Assembly: GCA_964494345.1 (NCBI GenBank)
Contig: CAZBSI010000005.1
Span: 124,001 to 188,000 of the forward strand
DNA: 64,000 nt
Direction of reading: 5' to 3'
Source: DTKD01 sp964494345
Lineage (GTDB): Bacteria > Armatimonadota > UBA5829
In this document: positions 50,449 to 58,928 of the stretch, in pieces
Numbering within the stretch: the first letter of the stretch is position 1
Layout of the letters: every line of letters starts with the position of its first letter
Notes under the pieces: generated by a model
Seen by the model: only the letters and a program-made list of their open reading frames with translations
Databases searched by the model: none
What the model was told of the DNA's origin: nothing
Made by a program: the position numbers and the translations under genes

Positions 50449-51423
50449 CTATTTTCCAGTCAGCTTCTTCAACTCTGTCCAAAACTCATCAATGTTGGAT
50501 TTGTCGACTACTCGGACTCCAGTGTCGATCATCCTGGATTCAGGGACCGCTTCTTTGTCGCCTCTGGCCAGCGCGCTGAGCACTTTAACCGATTGGTAGC
50601 CAAACTCGAACGGTTTTTGTACCACAGTGGCGAAAATCACCCCGTCCTTGACGCCCTTCAGGGTATCGTCCTGCTCGTCGAAGCACACGATTTGCACCTT
50701 ACCGACCTTGTTGGCCGATCTTACCGCATTTACAATAGCCGGGCCGTTGTAGCTCCATAACCCGACCAGGCACGAGACATCCGGGTGTTTTACCAGCGTA
50801 TCCTCCACATTTGCCCGCGCCTTGGTATGATTGGTGTCGTCGGTCATCAAGCCGAGGATTTTATACTTCGGGTCCTTGTCGAGAACCGCGCGAATGCCTT
50901 TATAGCGATCGTTCGCGTTTTGAGCATCTCTCATACCGACATACAGCATAATCTTGCCACCGTCAGGAATCGCCTTTACTATCTGCTCCCCTGCAGTCCT
51001 GCCGGCGTCGAAGTTACTGGTGCCGACATAGCATAGCCGGTTGCTGTTCGGCGCATCGGAGTCCATGCAAATGAGGTCGATGCTGGCGGCGGTTTTATTG
51101 AGAACCTCGGTCTGGCTGTCCGGGCTTACCGGGCTTACCGCAACACCTTTTACGCCGCGGGTTACCAGGTCTTCCAAAATCACCTTCTGCTCGGCTGCTG
51201 TACCAGTGGTCGGCATTTTGAAATCGCACTTTACGCCGAAGTCTTTTTCACCCTTTTTGACCCCAGCTTGCGCTATCTTCCAAAAATCCGAGACGTTGTT
51301 CGTCACAAACGCGATATGGACCGATTTTACCCCGTCGGCGTTTTCAGCGGCCTGTTTATTGCCACACGAACACAGCCCAAGGACTAATCCGGCCAAAACG
51401 AAAAAAACGATAAGTCTTTTCAT
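50449..51423 (-). CDS. Sugar ABC transporter substrate-binding lipoprotein (RbsB-like), orphan
   Basis: 324 residues. N-terminal lipoprotein signal ('MKRLIVFFVLAGLVLGLCSC'). The mature part is a periplasmic-binding-protein type 1 fold: 'VHIAFVTNNVSDFWKIAQAG', 'ILEDLVTRGVKGVAVSPVSP', 'NRLCYVGTSNFDAGRTAGEQ' and 'VQIVCFDEQDDTLKGVKDG', typical of ribose/galactose-type binding proteins. The frame opens at 51456, but AGGAGA seven bases before the ATG at 51421-51423 sets the start. No permease or ATPase gene is next to it in the window, so it may serve a remote transporter or a chemoreceptor. Confidence 0.9.
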   Translation of the reverse strand: MKRLIVFFVLAGLVLGLCSCGNKQAAENADGVKSVHIAFVTNNVSDFWKIAQAGVKKGEKDFGVKCDFKMPTTGTAAEQKVILEDLVTRGVKGVAVSPVSPDSQTEVLNKTAASIDLICMDSDAPNSNRLCYVGTSNFDAGRTAGEQIVKAIPDGGKIMLYVGMRDAQNANDRYKGIRAVLDKDPKYKILGLMTDDTNHTKARANVEDTLVKHPDVSCLVGLWSYNGPAIVNAVRSANKVGKVQIVCFDEQDDTLKGVKDGVIFATVVQKPFEFGYQSVKVLSALARGDKEAVPESRMIDTGVRVVDKSNIDEFWTELKKLTGK

Positions 51424-51574
51424 CCTCGCATCTCCTATCAAAAAGCCTACATTCACTGCTTCTACATTCGAGCGTACTCTCCTGCGTTTTGAGAATACGA
51501 TTACACCTGATTGTCGCGAATAGTTTTTCTCGATGGGTTTCGCTGCTTACTGGTGGCGTGTTATACTGCTGACA

Positions 51575-52861
51575 ATGCAAGATAAGAAACGCCAGTTTAA
51601 CCCGAACCGCATTTTAATCGTGATCCTGGTCGGATTTGCGCTGCTATCCCTCGCCTACTCTTTGGCGACGCAGCTTAAATACGGCCCTGATGAGCCGGCA
51701 CATTTTATTTATATTCGCTCCATCGCGACAAAGTTTACTCTGCCTCCGATTTCAAAACACATAACAGACTCAGAATTTGCAACTGCCACTCACGCAGGCC
51801 ACCATCCCCCGCTGTATTACGCGATAATGGCTGTGCCTTATGCCGCTATGAACGCGGTTGGTCTTTCCGGCGATTTGATTTGGAGAATATTGCGCATTCT
51901 CGGCATTGGCATCGGAGTCGGCTGGATATATTGGGTCTATAGACTGGCCCTGGAGCATTTCGGACGACAGAACTACGCCCTCGCTGTAGCGGCATTCGTG
52001 GCATTGATTCCAAATGCTGCGTATACAGCCGGCGTGCTGAACAACGAAATCCTCATCGCGCTGCTTTTTACATGGGCGATGGCTATGATGATCCGCTATT
52101 TCAAAACTGAATCGCTATCCGTTCGCGAGGCAGTTGTGCTTGGAGCAGTGATCGGACTTTCCATACTCACCAAGGCCCAGGGATTGATATTGATACCGGT
52201 CTTTGTGATTATCAGCCTGGCGATATGCCGCAGGCGCGATTATTCTAATGCAAGGGCGGTGGTTTCGGCTTTTGGGCTCGTGATGGTGGTGGGGACGGTC
52301 ATCGGTGGGTGGTGGCTGGCGAGGTGTTATTTCGCATACGGAACGATCATGCCACGCTCGCTTTACAATCCAGTGCTGCCTCATGGGTTGGCGAGCGCCT
52401 TGACCGTACCGGCAATGACTCTATATACGATAAATCTGGCGTCGCGCGACGCTTACGGATATTTCTGGACGCCATTTTGGCTGATCTGGAAGTACGTTGC
52501 CTGGTGGCACTATTTCTGGCCTGTGCTCGGAGCGACTGCGATTGCCCTGGTCGGTTTGATCGTTCGGTGGGCGAAAACAGGTCTGGATCGCAGTATTTGG
52601 ATTTTGCTCTTTGCGGCGGCGCTTGTTTGGGCATCGTGGATGCGGTATGTGCTGGTGGTCGATAGCATGGCGAACCTGCAAGGCCGGCTGTTTATGTGCG
52701 TGGCTGCGATTATTGGGATCGTATTTGTGACCGGTTTTGACGCCCTGACACCGAACCGCAGCAAAAAGAGTGTAGCTGTTATTGGGATTATCATTATGCT
52801 GCTCGGAAACGCGGCTGTCATAGGCTGTGATATCGCGTTCTATGCAGCAGGCGGGGGCTGA
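51575..52861 (+). CDS. GT-C type membrane glycosyltransferase (DUF2142/PMT-like)
   Basis: 428-residue polytopic membrane protein with about ten helices. The first extracytoplasmic loop has 'LKYGPDEPAHFIYIRSIATK' and 'HAGHHPPLYYAIMAVPYAAM', the acidic-pair and H-x-P-x-x-Y motifs of GT-C enzymes that use polyprenyl-phosphate sugars. Acceptor unknown. The frame opens at 51533; the ATG at 51575 is preferred although neither start has a clear ribosome site. TATACT at 51560-51565 lies only nine bases before this ATG, so a nearly leaderless transcript is possible. It is followed 52 bp later by the hpnK-hpnI pair, suggesting a shared envelope-lipid role. Confidence 0.8.
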   Translation: MQDKKRQFNPNRILIVILVGFALLSLAYSLATQLKYGPDEPAHFIYIRSIATKFTLPPISKHITDSEFATATHAGHHPPLYYAIMAVPYAAMNAVGLSGDLIWRILRILGIGIGVGWIYWVYRLALEHFGRQNYALAVAAFVALIPNAAYTAGVLNNEILIALLFTWAMAMMIRYFKTESLSVREAVVLGAVIGLSILTKAQGLILIPVFVIISLAICRRRDYSNARAVVSAFGLVMVVGTVIGGWWLARCYFAYGTIMPRSLYNPVLPHGLASALTVPAMTLYTINLASRDAYGYFWTPFWLIWKYVAWWHYFWPVLGATAIALVGLIVRWAKTGLDRSIWILLFAAALVWASWMRYVLVVDSMANLQGRLFMCVAAIIGIVFVTGFDALTPNRSKKSVAVIGIIIMLLGNAAVIGCDIAFYAAGGG

Positions 52862-52913
52862 TCGGGAAATAGCGTGAATCAGCCTGTTGTCATTTTGGGT
52901 AATACAGGATGAC

Positions 52914-53780
52914 ATGGTTGCGCAACTGATAATCAGCGCCGACGATTTTGGGGCCACTGACCAAATCAACTCAGCGATAATCAAGGCACATCGCGACGGA
53001 GTGCTGACCAGCGCCGGGTTGATGGTGACCGGAGACGCCGCCGGCAATGCCATTCGTCTCGCTAAAGAGCAGCCGGATCTGGCGGTTGGATTGCACCTCG
53101 CCCTTAGCGACGCTCGAAGCGCGCTGCCGAAAAGCAGCATTCCCCGCCTTGTGGATAATCACCAACGCTTTGCCAATAACCCCGTGAAGGCGGCCCTGCG
53201 CTACTTTTTTGATAAAGAAGCTCGCTTGCAGTTGCGCCTGGAGATCGCTGCGCAGTTCGAGATGTTTACTGCCACTGGACTTGAGCTGAGCCACGTCGAC
53301 GGCCACCAGCACATGCACGCCCACCCCGCCGTCTTGCCGACCGTTATTGAATTGGCGAAAGAATATGGGGCCAAAGGGATAAGGGTGCCGCGCGACCCGC
53401 TGTGGGCAAACTTCGCGGCGGATAGAACAAATATCCTATCAAAATTGGCCGTTGCTGCCGGGCACGGTTACCTTGCAGCAGTATGTCGAAAAGAGCTGCG
53501 GGGATGTGACCTTGCCGTATGCGATATGGCTATCGGCAGCCTGATGAGCGGGTCGATGAACACGGAATATGTGATAAACATGCTCGGCAGGCTGTCAGCG
53601 CATAAGCTGGAGATATTTTTCCATCCCTCTGAATCTGCCCGACCCGTGCCGTATGGACCGAACAGGGGGGATTTGGAAACGCTGCTGGAACCAAGGCTGA
53701 AGGAGTTCATCTCGCGAAGATATCAGCTCACCACTTATGAAAAACTGGCAGAATCGGAGGAGCGAGTTGGTCTGGTTTAG
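52914..53780 (+). CDS. hpnK: HpnK-like (ChbG/YdjC family) deacetylase
   Basis: 288-residue cytoplasmic deacetylase of the YdjC/ChbG fold. 'QLIISADDFGATDQINSAII' gives the metal-binding DD at the N-terminus; 'AVGLHLALSD' and 'LSHVDGHQHMHAHPAVLPTV' carry the other metal ligands and catalytic His; 'LEIFFHPSES' is near the end. In hopanoid biosynthesis HpnK deacetylates the GlcNAc-bacteriohopanetetrol made by HpnI. The gene partner encoded next is an HpnI-like transferase, which supports that assignment over ChbG. The frame opens at 52887; the ATG at 52914 with AGGATGAC is preferred. Confidence 0.8.
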   Translation: MVAQLIISADDFGATDQINSAIIKAHRDGVLTSAGLMVTGDAAGNAIRLAKEQPDLAVGLHLALSDARSALPKSSIPRLVDNHQRFANNPVKAALRYFFDKEARLQLRLEIAAQFEMFTATGLELSHVDGHQHMHAHPAVLPTVIELAKEYGAKGIRVPRDPLWANFAADRTNILSKLAVAAGHGYLAAVCRKELRGCDLAVCDMAIGSLMSGSMNTEYVINMLGRLSAHKLEIFFHPSESARPVPYGPNRGDLETLLEPRLKEFISRRYQLTTYEKLAESEERVGLV

Positions 53781-54918
53781 CGGAGTTCTTCTGGTTTTAA
53801 CTTTTCTTGGCGCAAGCTACTATATAGCCTCCACCGCCTGCCTTTTCGCTTCTTTTAATGGCAAAGCACGGGCCGAATCGCCGGGTTTTCAACCCGCTGT
53901 GAGCATCCTGAAACCCGTATGCGGGGTTGACCGACAGGCCGCGGCCAACTTCGCCTCGTATATGAAACAAGATTATCCGGACTACGAGGTAATTTTCGGG
54001 ACGCTGAAAGCGACTGATCCGGCGATAGATGTCATACTCGACACTATGAAAGGACACAAACACGCGTCCCTGCGAATAGGCTCTACTATCAGCGGCGCGA
54101 ACAACAAAGTGAGAATACTACATCAACTAGCCAAACACGCCTGGGGGGAGATAATCGTCATTACAGACGCCGATACGCGCGCAGAGCCGAGTTTTCTGCG
54201 GGCGATGGTGACGCCTTTTCAGGACAGCCGTGTGGGAATGGTGACCTGTCTATATAAAGGTGTGGAAGCGGCGGGCCTTGCGGATTCTCTTGAAGCGCTG
54301 TATATGAGCAGTATCTTCGCAGGCGGAGTTGCTTGTGCGCAGCAGATAGGGGGATTGCGCTTCGGCCTCGGCGCCGCCGTAGCCCTGCGCGCCGAGGTTC
54401 TGAAGGCCATCGGTGGGTTCGAGCCGCTGGCGGACTATTTGGCGGATGATTATCAGATAGGCCATCGCACCGCACTGCTCGGTTGGAAAATTGAGCTTTC
54501 GAGATACGTCATCGATGAGGTTATGTCCGGTGAGTCGCTGCGCTCTGTGTTATCGAGGGAACTGCGCTGGTCCCGCACTACCAGAGTCTGCCGGCCGCTT
54601 GGTCATTTTGGGTTGATATTCACGTTCGGCTCGGTATATGCATTGCTGCTGGCAGCGATCTGGCGGTCTTTCTCTGCGCTGTCAATTCTCATAATTGTGC
54701 TGGTTCTGCGTACGGTGTGCGCCTGGCTTTGTGCGCGGAAATTGGGTGACGAGGAATTCCCCCGTCGTATGCACCTGCTGGCTCTGCGGGACGTGGTCTC
54801 TTTTTTTGTATGGGCAGCGGGTTATCTCGGTAGCACGGTTAAGTGGCGCGGGCGCAAATTGAGGCTGAGGAAAGATGGCCGAATGGTAAGGGTTAGTCAG
54901 TGCCAAAAAAGGGGCTGA
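53767..54918 (+). CDS. hpnI: HpnI-like family 2 glycosyltransferase
   Basis: 383 residues. One N-terminal membrane helix ('FSGVLLVLTFLGASYYIAST'), then a GT2 domain of the ceramide-glucosyltransferase type: 'PAVSILKPVCGVDRQAAANF', 'DYEVIFGTLKATDPAIDVI', the D-x-D motif in 'IIVITDADTRAEPSFL', 'GLRFGLGAAVALRAEVLKAI' and the R-W motif in 'LRWSRTTRVCRPLGH'. Several C-terminal membrane helices follow. HpnI adds GlcNAc to bacteriohopanetetrol. The frame opens at an ATG at 53737, but GGAGG at 53756-53760 lies six bases before TTG 53767, which is chosen; it overlaps hpnK by 14 bp. HpnJ and squalene-hopene cyclase are not in the window. Confidence 0.82.
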   Translation: MVWFSGVLLVLTFLGASYYIASTACLFASFNGKARAESPGFQPAVSILKPVCGVDRQAAANFASYMKQDYPDYEVIFGTLKATDPAIDVILDTMKGHKHASLRIGSTISGANNKVRILHQLAKHAWGEIIVITDADTRAEPSFLRAMVTPFQDSRVGMVTCLYKGVEAAGLADSLEALYMSSIFAGGVACAQQIGGLRFGLGAAVALRAEVLKAIGGFEPLADYLADDYQIGHRTALLGWKIELSRYVIDEVMSGESLRSVLSRELRWSRTTRVCRPLGHFGLIFTFGSVYALLLAAIWRSFSALSILIIVLVLRTVCAWLCARKLGDEEFPRRMHLLALRDVVSFFVWAAGYLGSTVKWRGRKLRLRKDGRMVRVSQCQKRG

Positions 54919-54940
54919 TCCTAAGACCAGCCCCTTGATT
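54905..54940. terminator. Bidirectional terminator between hpnI and secreted paralogue 1
   Basis: GGGGCTG (54911-54917) / CAGCCCC (54928-54934), extended inward by TC/GA. On the minus strand it is followed by six U residues (AAAAAA at 54905-54910), making it strong for the secreted-protein gene; it overlaps the end of hpnI. Confidence 0.8.
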
Positions 54941-54958
54941 TTCGCCTCGAAACAGAGT

Positions 54959-57900
54959 TTAGTTCTGTTTCTTGGCGGAGATTGCGGTGAGAACCGGCTC
55001 AGCGCCGCTCACGTCAAGAGTACCCGTTGCGGATACGTAGTCGGCCGCGGTGAATCCGTGAGCAGTCTTAAGGACCTTCACAGGAACACCAGATCCGTCG
55101 TCAACGGTGAAGCTGTTGGCGTCGATTACGGTGACCTTACCCCAAACGGTGAACTTCTTGGTGGCAGCCGCCGCCGCTGTAGCAGCGTCCAGAGTCGCCT
55201 TATTGGAAATACCATAAGAATCGACCGGCTCCGGCTCGGATTCCTTAATAACGAACGTGAAGGCAGTGGTAACCGCCGCCTCGTTCAGAGCGTAGTCGAC
55301 TGCGGCTACGCGCAGATAGTAGGTGCCAGGATTCTGCTCGCCCGGCTCAAACGCACTGCCGGCTTCCTTCCAGGTGTTGGGAACGCCATTGGCATCGGTT
55401 CCGAAGTAGATCTTGTAGCCGCGAACGCCCGACTTGTCGTCAGTGGCGCCGAGGAACGCGAACTTCGGAGCAGTGACTGCAGACTGAGCAACGCCGTTCT
55501 GCGCGCCGCCAGCTTCGGTTACGCTGGTCGGGTTGGACGGAGCTACGTCATCGGAAGTCGAGAAGGTCAGGCCTGTGATGGCTGTTCGGTCCGCGTGTGC
55601 GAGTCGAGCATACAGACCGTGACCGCCAACACCGTTCTCAACCTTGATCAGAACCTTGTTCCAACCGGCGTTGAGCGTGAACGGCCCTATGAAGTTCTGG
55701 TCAGGGCGAGGGCTGATAGCCTCTTGTCTCTGGCCTCGATATACGCCGTTCGTCCAGACCTTGGAGTAGTCATCGGAACCAAGCCCGACGTACGCCGGCC
55801 AGACGGCCGCGCCCGGGTTGTTCACGTAGACCGCGAAGTAGGTCGAGGAGTTGGTTTTAGTGTCGCCGTAGAGGGCGTTGATATCCAGTATGTCGCCTGC
55901 AGCGGTCGTCGCTGCCCACGACTTGCCTGCATAGGTCTTGCCCGTCTTGGCGGCCAACTGAGTCTCAGCGACCGGGACACCGTTGTAGGTGTTGAGAACC
56001 TGGTCGGTGTCGATTCGCAGTTGGTGATCGGCATCGCCACCCTGGGCGAATGCGCCAAGGTAAGCCCAATCTCTAATTACATTGCCTACGCCAGTCGGCG
56101 GGTTGTAGTAGAGGTTTACCGAAGTGTCCTTGGTCATACCCTTGCGATTGCCGATGACGCCTTCCTCATCGCTCTTGACCTGGATGCCATTGCGAAGCAG
56201 GTAGCGATAGTCCTTGCCGGCCGGCAAGGTATAAACCTTGGGAACATCAGCAATAGGAACGCCGACCCAGTCAAGCACCGGGCCAAGCTGCTCGCCGCGG
56301 TCGCCACCAGGAGTATCCCAGGGAGTCGTGCCGTCAGTGGTCTTCCACCAGACACCAGCGTCTACAGTGCTGTAAACCCACGGCTTCATAACCTCGAAGA
56401 GTCGGACGTGGATAGTTATAGCCGATGAGTAGCTGGAACCTGGAGTATGGGTAAGATTGATCTTACCGAGACCGTGCAGCAGGCTCTGCGCAGGGAACGT
56501 CTGGAAGCCGGCCCAGTCATTCCACTTGATCATCGGTCGGCAGTAGACTTGGTCGTTGGTCGGGCTGTATGCCGCAACGTTGATCTGTGTCGTCCACCAG
56601 TCCTCACGATCACCTTCCAAGCTTGCAGCAGACATGCTTCGAGTGCCGGTAGCAACGTTGTTGGTAACAGCCTTGGCAGCATAGGCCTTAATAGTCGTGT
56701 TCTCGGCTGTCATCTTATAGGTTGCGGTGGTAGCGAACTGATTGTTAAATTCGCCAGCCTTGTCGCTCTCCCAACCTGCGAAGAGATACTTGTCTGCGCT
56801 GTTTACAGTCACCTTGACCTCGGCAACGTCGCCATCTTCGTAGTCGGTGGCAGTCGGCCAGGTCAGGTTCTTCTGTGTAAGAGAAGTCTGCCCCGCAACC
56901 GGGTCGCCGACAAGGGTCAGAGTGTAGGTCGGCATCTGGAACACTGCATACAGTGTGGTATTGTCGTTAGGAACCACGAAGCCGTTGCCTTCCATAGAGT
57001 TCAGTTCGCGCTCGGTGTCGAAGATCGGGGTGCCGGAAGCATTCATCGACCAGCCAACCCAGGTCACGCCAGGGTTTTCAGCAACCGAGAAATCGAGAGT
57101 TTCGCCGGCCTCATGCCAGGACACTTCGCCCCACTCGCGACCTTCAGGATATTCAATGTTGCCTCGGCTGGAGCTTCTAACGGCGACGAGCTTAACAGAG
57201 ACGCCGGTCTTAAAGTACCAGACGTCGCCCTTGGTGGTGCCGCCGAGGTTGGTGCCGTCGACTCTCCAGTAATACTCGGTGTTGGCAGCAAGGGTGCCAG
57301 GAGAGAAGCTCTTTACGGTGGCATCCACAGTTGTCTTATACTCAGGTGAATCTTTGTCGGCGTCGGAGACATCATTAAAGTCTGTGCCGAAGTAAATATC
57401 CTGAGAAAGGGCAGCGTCACCAGGCGTCCAGGAAAGCTTGCCCGGAACAATCTGAGTGTCCAGGTTTGTGTGAACGATGCTTGACCAGTCAACAGGATCC
57501 GGATTGAACGCTTTCATCGGAGGTGCGGAAGCGCACTTCACAGCATATAGAACATTCGACGGTACCGACTCTACTTCGTCATCGTTCACGGCAATGACGC
57601 GATAGTAATAAATCGTGTCGCAGTAGCCAGTGGAGTCGGAGTAGGTGAGCCCGGTAACGTTGTCATCAAGAACGGCAAAATTCTCGTCGTTACCATCGCT
57701 GCGCTCGACAATATAGTGATCAACAGTGCCGTAGGTCGGCGCGGTCCACGCGAGATCAATAGCCGTACCATCCTCTTTGGGCTCTGCAGAGTCCAGTTTC
57801 GGATGTGTCTGGCCAACCAGCTCGAATTTGAGAGCGCCGAAATACATGCTGCCCGACTCGCTAATCCAGTCGTTGTTCAATTCGATCTGGCAATTGGCAG

Positions 57901-58402
57901 GGTCGTGGGCCTTGAAGTCGTAAGTTCCCAACAGAAGCCAAACATTGGGATTGTTTAGCTGGTCGGTGGCTGCAGAGGTGTGCTTAACACCGAACCTGTC
58001 GGTGACGTAATGAATGATGTTCGTTTTAGCGGACGTTGTCGCGGCAGTAGTATTCCAGACCTTGTAGATACCAGACTCCGGCAGATCAATTTCGTATCTG
58101 CCCCAGCGAGCGCCGACTACTGCGAAGTTAGAGCTGACGTAGTAGCCCTGGAAGTTTGAACCTTTGGCTGCAACCAGGTCTGCCACGGTCAAGACAGCGC
58201 CAGAGGCCGCGACGTGCGCAATTCCGCCGGACGACTTAAAGTAGTCTGCGTAAGTGTTGTCCGAACCGGCGTTTTTCCGGGCCGTATAGTAGTACGGTCC
58301 ACCTGCCTGCGCGACGCTCACCAGCATTGCCACCAGCAATATGCAAACCACGATAGTCGCAGCAGGCATCCGCACAAGCAATGAAGATAGCTTGCCTTTC
58401 AT
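54959..58402 (-). CDS. Large secreted multidomain protein, paralogue 1
   Basis: 1147 residues. Signal peptide 'ATIVVCILLVAMLVSVAQAG', then 'GPYYYTARKNAGSDNTYADY'. About residues 70-190 resemble a golvesin/CBM-like beta-sandwich ('IYKVWNTTAATTSAKTNIIH', 'LGTYDFKAHDPANCQIEL'). Next are two FN3-type domains ('YIVERSDGNDENFAVLDDNV', 'EYYWRVDGTNLGGTTKGDVW'), InlB/Listeria-Bacteroides-type repeats ('GWSMNASGTPIFDTEREL', 'TLYAVFQMP'), a long unassigned central part, another Ig/FN3-like domain ('GYKIYFGTDANGVPNTW') and an OB-fold-like C-terminus ('FTVWGKVTVIDANSFTVDDG'). The frame opens at 58468, but AGGAGG six bases before the ATG at 58400-58402 sets the start. Likely a surface or extracellular-matrix protein. 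Confidence 0.82.
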   Translation of the reverse strand: MKGKLSSLLVRMPAATIVVCILLVAMLVSVAQAGGPYYYTARKNAGSDNTYADYFKSSGGIAHVAASGAVLTVADLVAAKGSNFQGYYVSSNFAVVGARWGRYEIDLPESGIYKVWNTTAATTSAKTNIIHYVTDRFGVKHTSAATDQLNNPNVWLLLGTYDFKAHDPANCQIELNNDWISESGSMYFGALKFELVGQTHPKLDSAEPKEDGTAIDLAWTAPTYGTVDHYIVERSDGNDENFAVLDDNVTGLTYSDSTGYCDTIYYYRVIAVNDDEVESVPSNVLYAVKCASAPPMKAFNPDPVDWSSIVHTNLDTQIVPGKLSWTPGDAALSQDIYFGTDFNDVSDADKDSPEYKTTVDATVKSFSPGTLAANTEYYWRVDGTNLGGTTKGDVWYFKTGVSVKLVAVRSSSRGNIEYPEGREWGEVSWHEAGETLDFSVAENPGVTWVGWSMNASGTPIFDTERELNSMEGNGFVVPNDNTTLYAVFQMPTYTLTLVGDPVAGQTSLTQKNLTWPTATDYEDGDVAEVKVTVNSADKYLFAGWESDKAGEFNNQFATTATYKMTAENTTIKAYAAKAVTNNVATGTRSMSAASLEGDREDWWTTQINVAAYSPTNDQVYCRPMIKWNDWAGFQTFPAQSLLHGLGKINLTHTPGSSYSSAITIHVRLFEVMKPWVYSTVDAGVWWKTTDGTTPWDTPGGDRGEQLGPVLDWVGVPIADVPKVYTLPAGKDYRYLLRNGIQVKSDEEGVIGNRKGMTKDTSVNLYYNPPTGVGNVIRDWAYLGAFAQGGDADHQLRIDTDQVLNTYNGVPVAETQLAAKTGKTYAGKSWAATTAAGDILDINALYGDTKTNSSTYFAVYVNNPGAAVWPAYVGLGSDDYSKVWTNGVYRGQRQEAISPRPDQNFIGPFTLNAGWNKVLIKVENGVGGHGLYARLAHADRTAITGLTFSTSDDVAPSNPTSVTEAGGAQNGVAQSAVTAPKFAFLGATDDKSGVRGYKIYFGTDANGVPNTWKEAGSAFEPGEQNPGTYYLRVAAVDYALNEAAVTTAFTFVIKESEPEPVDSYGISNKATLDAATAAAAATKKFTVWGKVTVIDANSFTVDDGSGVPVKVLKTAHGFTAADYVSATGTLDVSGAEPVLTAISAKKQN
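55065..55549. repeat. 485-bp identical tract shared with paralogue 2 (copy 1)
   Basis: By direct reading, every base matches 59035-59519 at an offset of 3970; the flanks diverge at once on both sides. It encodes the last Ig/FN3-like domain and most of the OB-like tail. Confidence 0.9.
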
Positions 58403-58487
58403 TAGTACCCTCCTATAAAATATCCTGCCTGTGTGGTGTGTATTCGGCCGATTGCTTTCGACCTCCAATTAAAGGCAGGCTAATCAT

Positions 58488-58512
58488 CCGGCGTTGGCTT
58501 GAGACCAACGCC
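58488..58512 (-). other. Leader hairpin of paralogue 1 mRNA
   Basis: GGCGTTGG / CCAACGCC, 8-bp stem with a 7-nt loop, between the conserved 5' element and the start codon. It could serve as an expression-platform or stability stem. Confidence 0.5.
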
Positions 58513-58594
58513 TTGTGGTACACAACGCCTCTGGTCTACGACCTGAAGCGCACGTGTGGGCTTCGTGAACTGAACACGCCAGACCCACACTAAC

Positions 58595-58667
58595 AGGTAT
58601 TGTGTTTATTTCCAGCCACAGAAACAATTATCAGCCCGATTGTAGCCAATCGCGGCTCAGCAATACC
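58595..58667 (-). ncRNA. Candidate structured 5' leader element, copy 1
   Basis: A 73-nt block conserved with 62584-62652. Minus strand: closing helix GGTATTG / CAATACC, a bulged hairpin (GCCGCGATTG / CAATCGGGC), and a second hairpin TTTC-tgtggctg-GAAA, together a three-way junction. It begins about six bases after a TATACT -10 box, so it should form the very 5' end of the mRNA, 193 bases before the ATG. Confidence 0.6.
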
Positions 58668-58673
58668 ATGAGT

Positions 58674-58701
58674 AGTATACCCTACTTTTTGCATTTGTAA
58701 A
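58674..58701 (-). promoter_or_regulatory. Sigma-70 promoter of secreted paralogue 1
   Basis: Minus-strand TTTACA (58696-58701), 16-bp spacer, TATACT (58674-58679), immediately upstream of the structured leader element. Confidence 0.75.
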
Positions 58702-58875
58702 CAGGTAATGCTAAATAATTACTTATTTTCATTTAGCACACCTGGCGTCAATGATCTCAGGCAGGCGTAAGTACACTCGAAGTGAGATGATCGTGCGAGT
58801 TCGCAGTTGAAAATAAAGGGGGACTTTATGCTAAGGCATCGAAAGGCTCCAGAGGGTGAGCTTTAACATACACGC

Positions 58876-58906
58876 AAAAAGGGCTGGCCCGAAGACCAGC
58901 CTTTTT
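58876..58906 (-). terminator. Terminator after secreted paralogue 2, UUCG tetraloop
   Basis: Minus strand GGCTGGTC-TTCG-GGCCAGCC, an 8-bp stem (one G-U pair) capped by UUCG and followed by CTTTTTG, 22 bp beyond the stop at 58929. Confidence 0.88.
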
Positions 58907-58928
58907 ATTTCTCGTCTTAAAACAGAGT

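Noticed and set aside
58595..58667. c-di-GMP-I, purine or TPP riboswitch as identity of the leader element
   Set aside because: The three-way layout is superficially similar, but none of the invariant aptamer core sequences of those classes is present.
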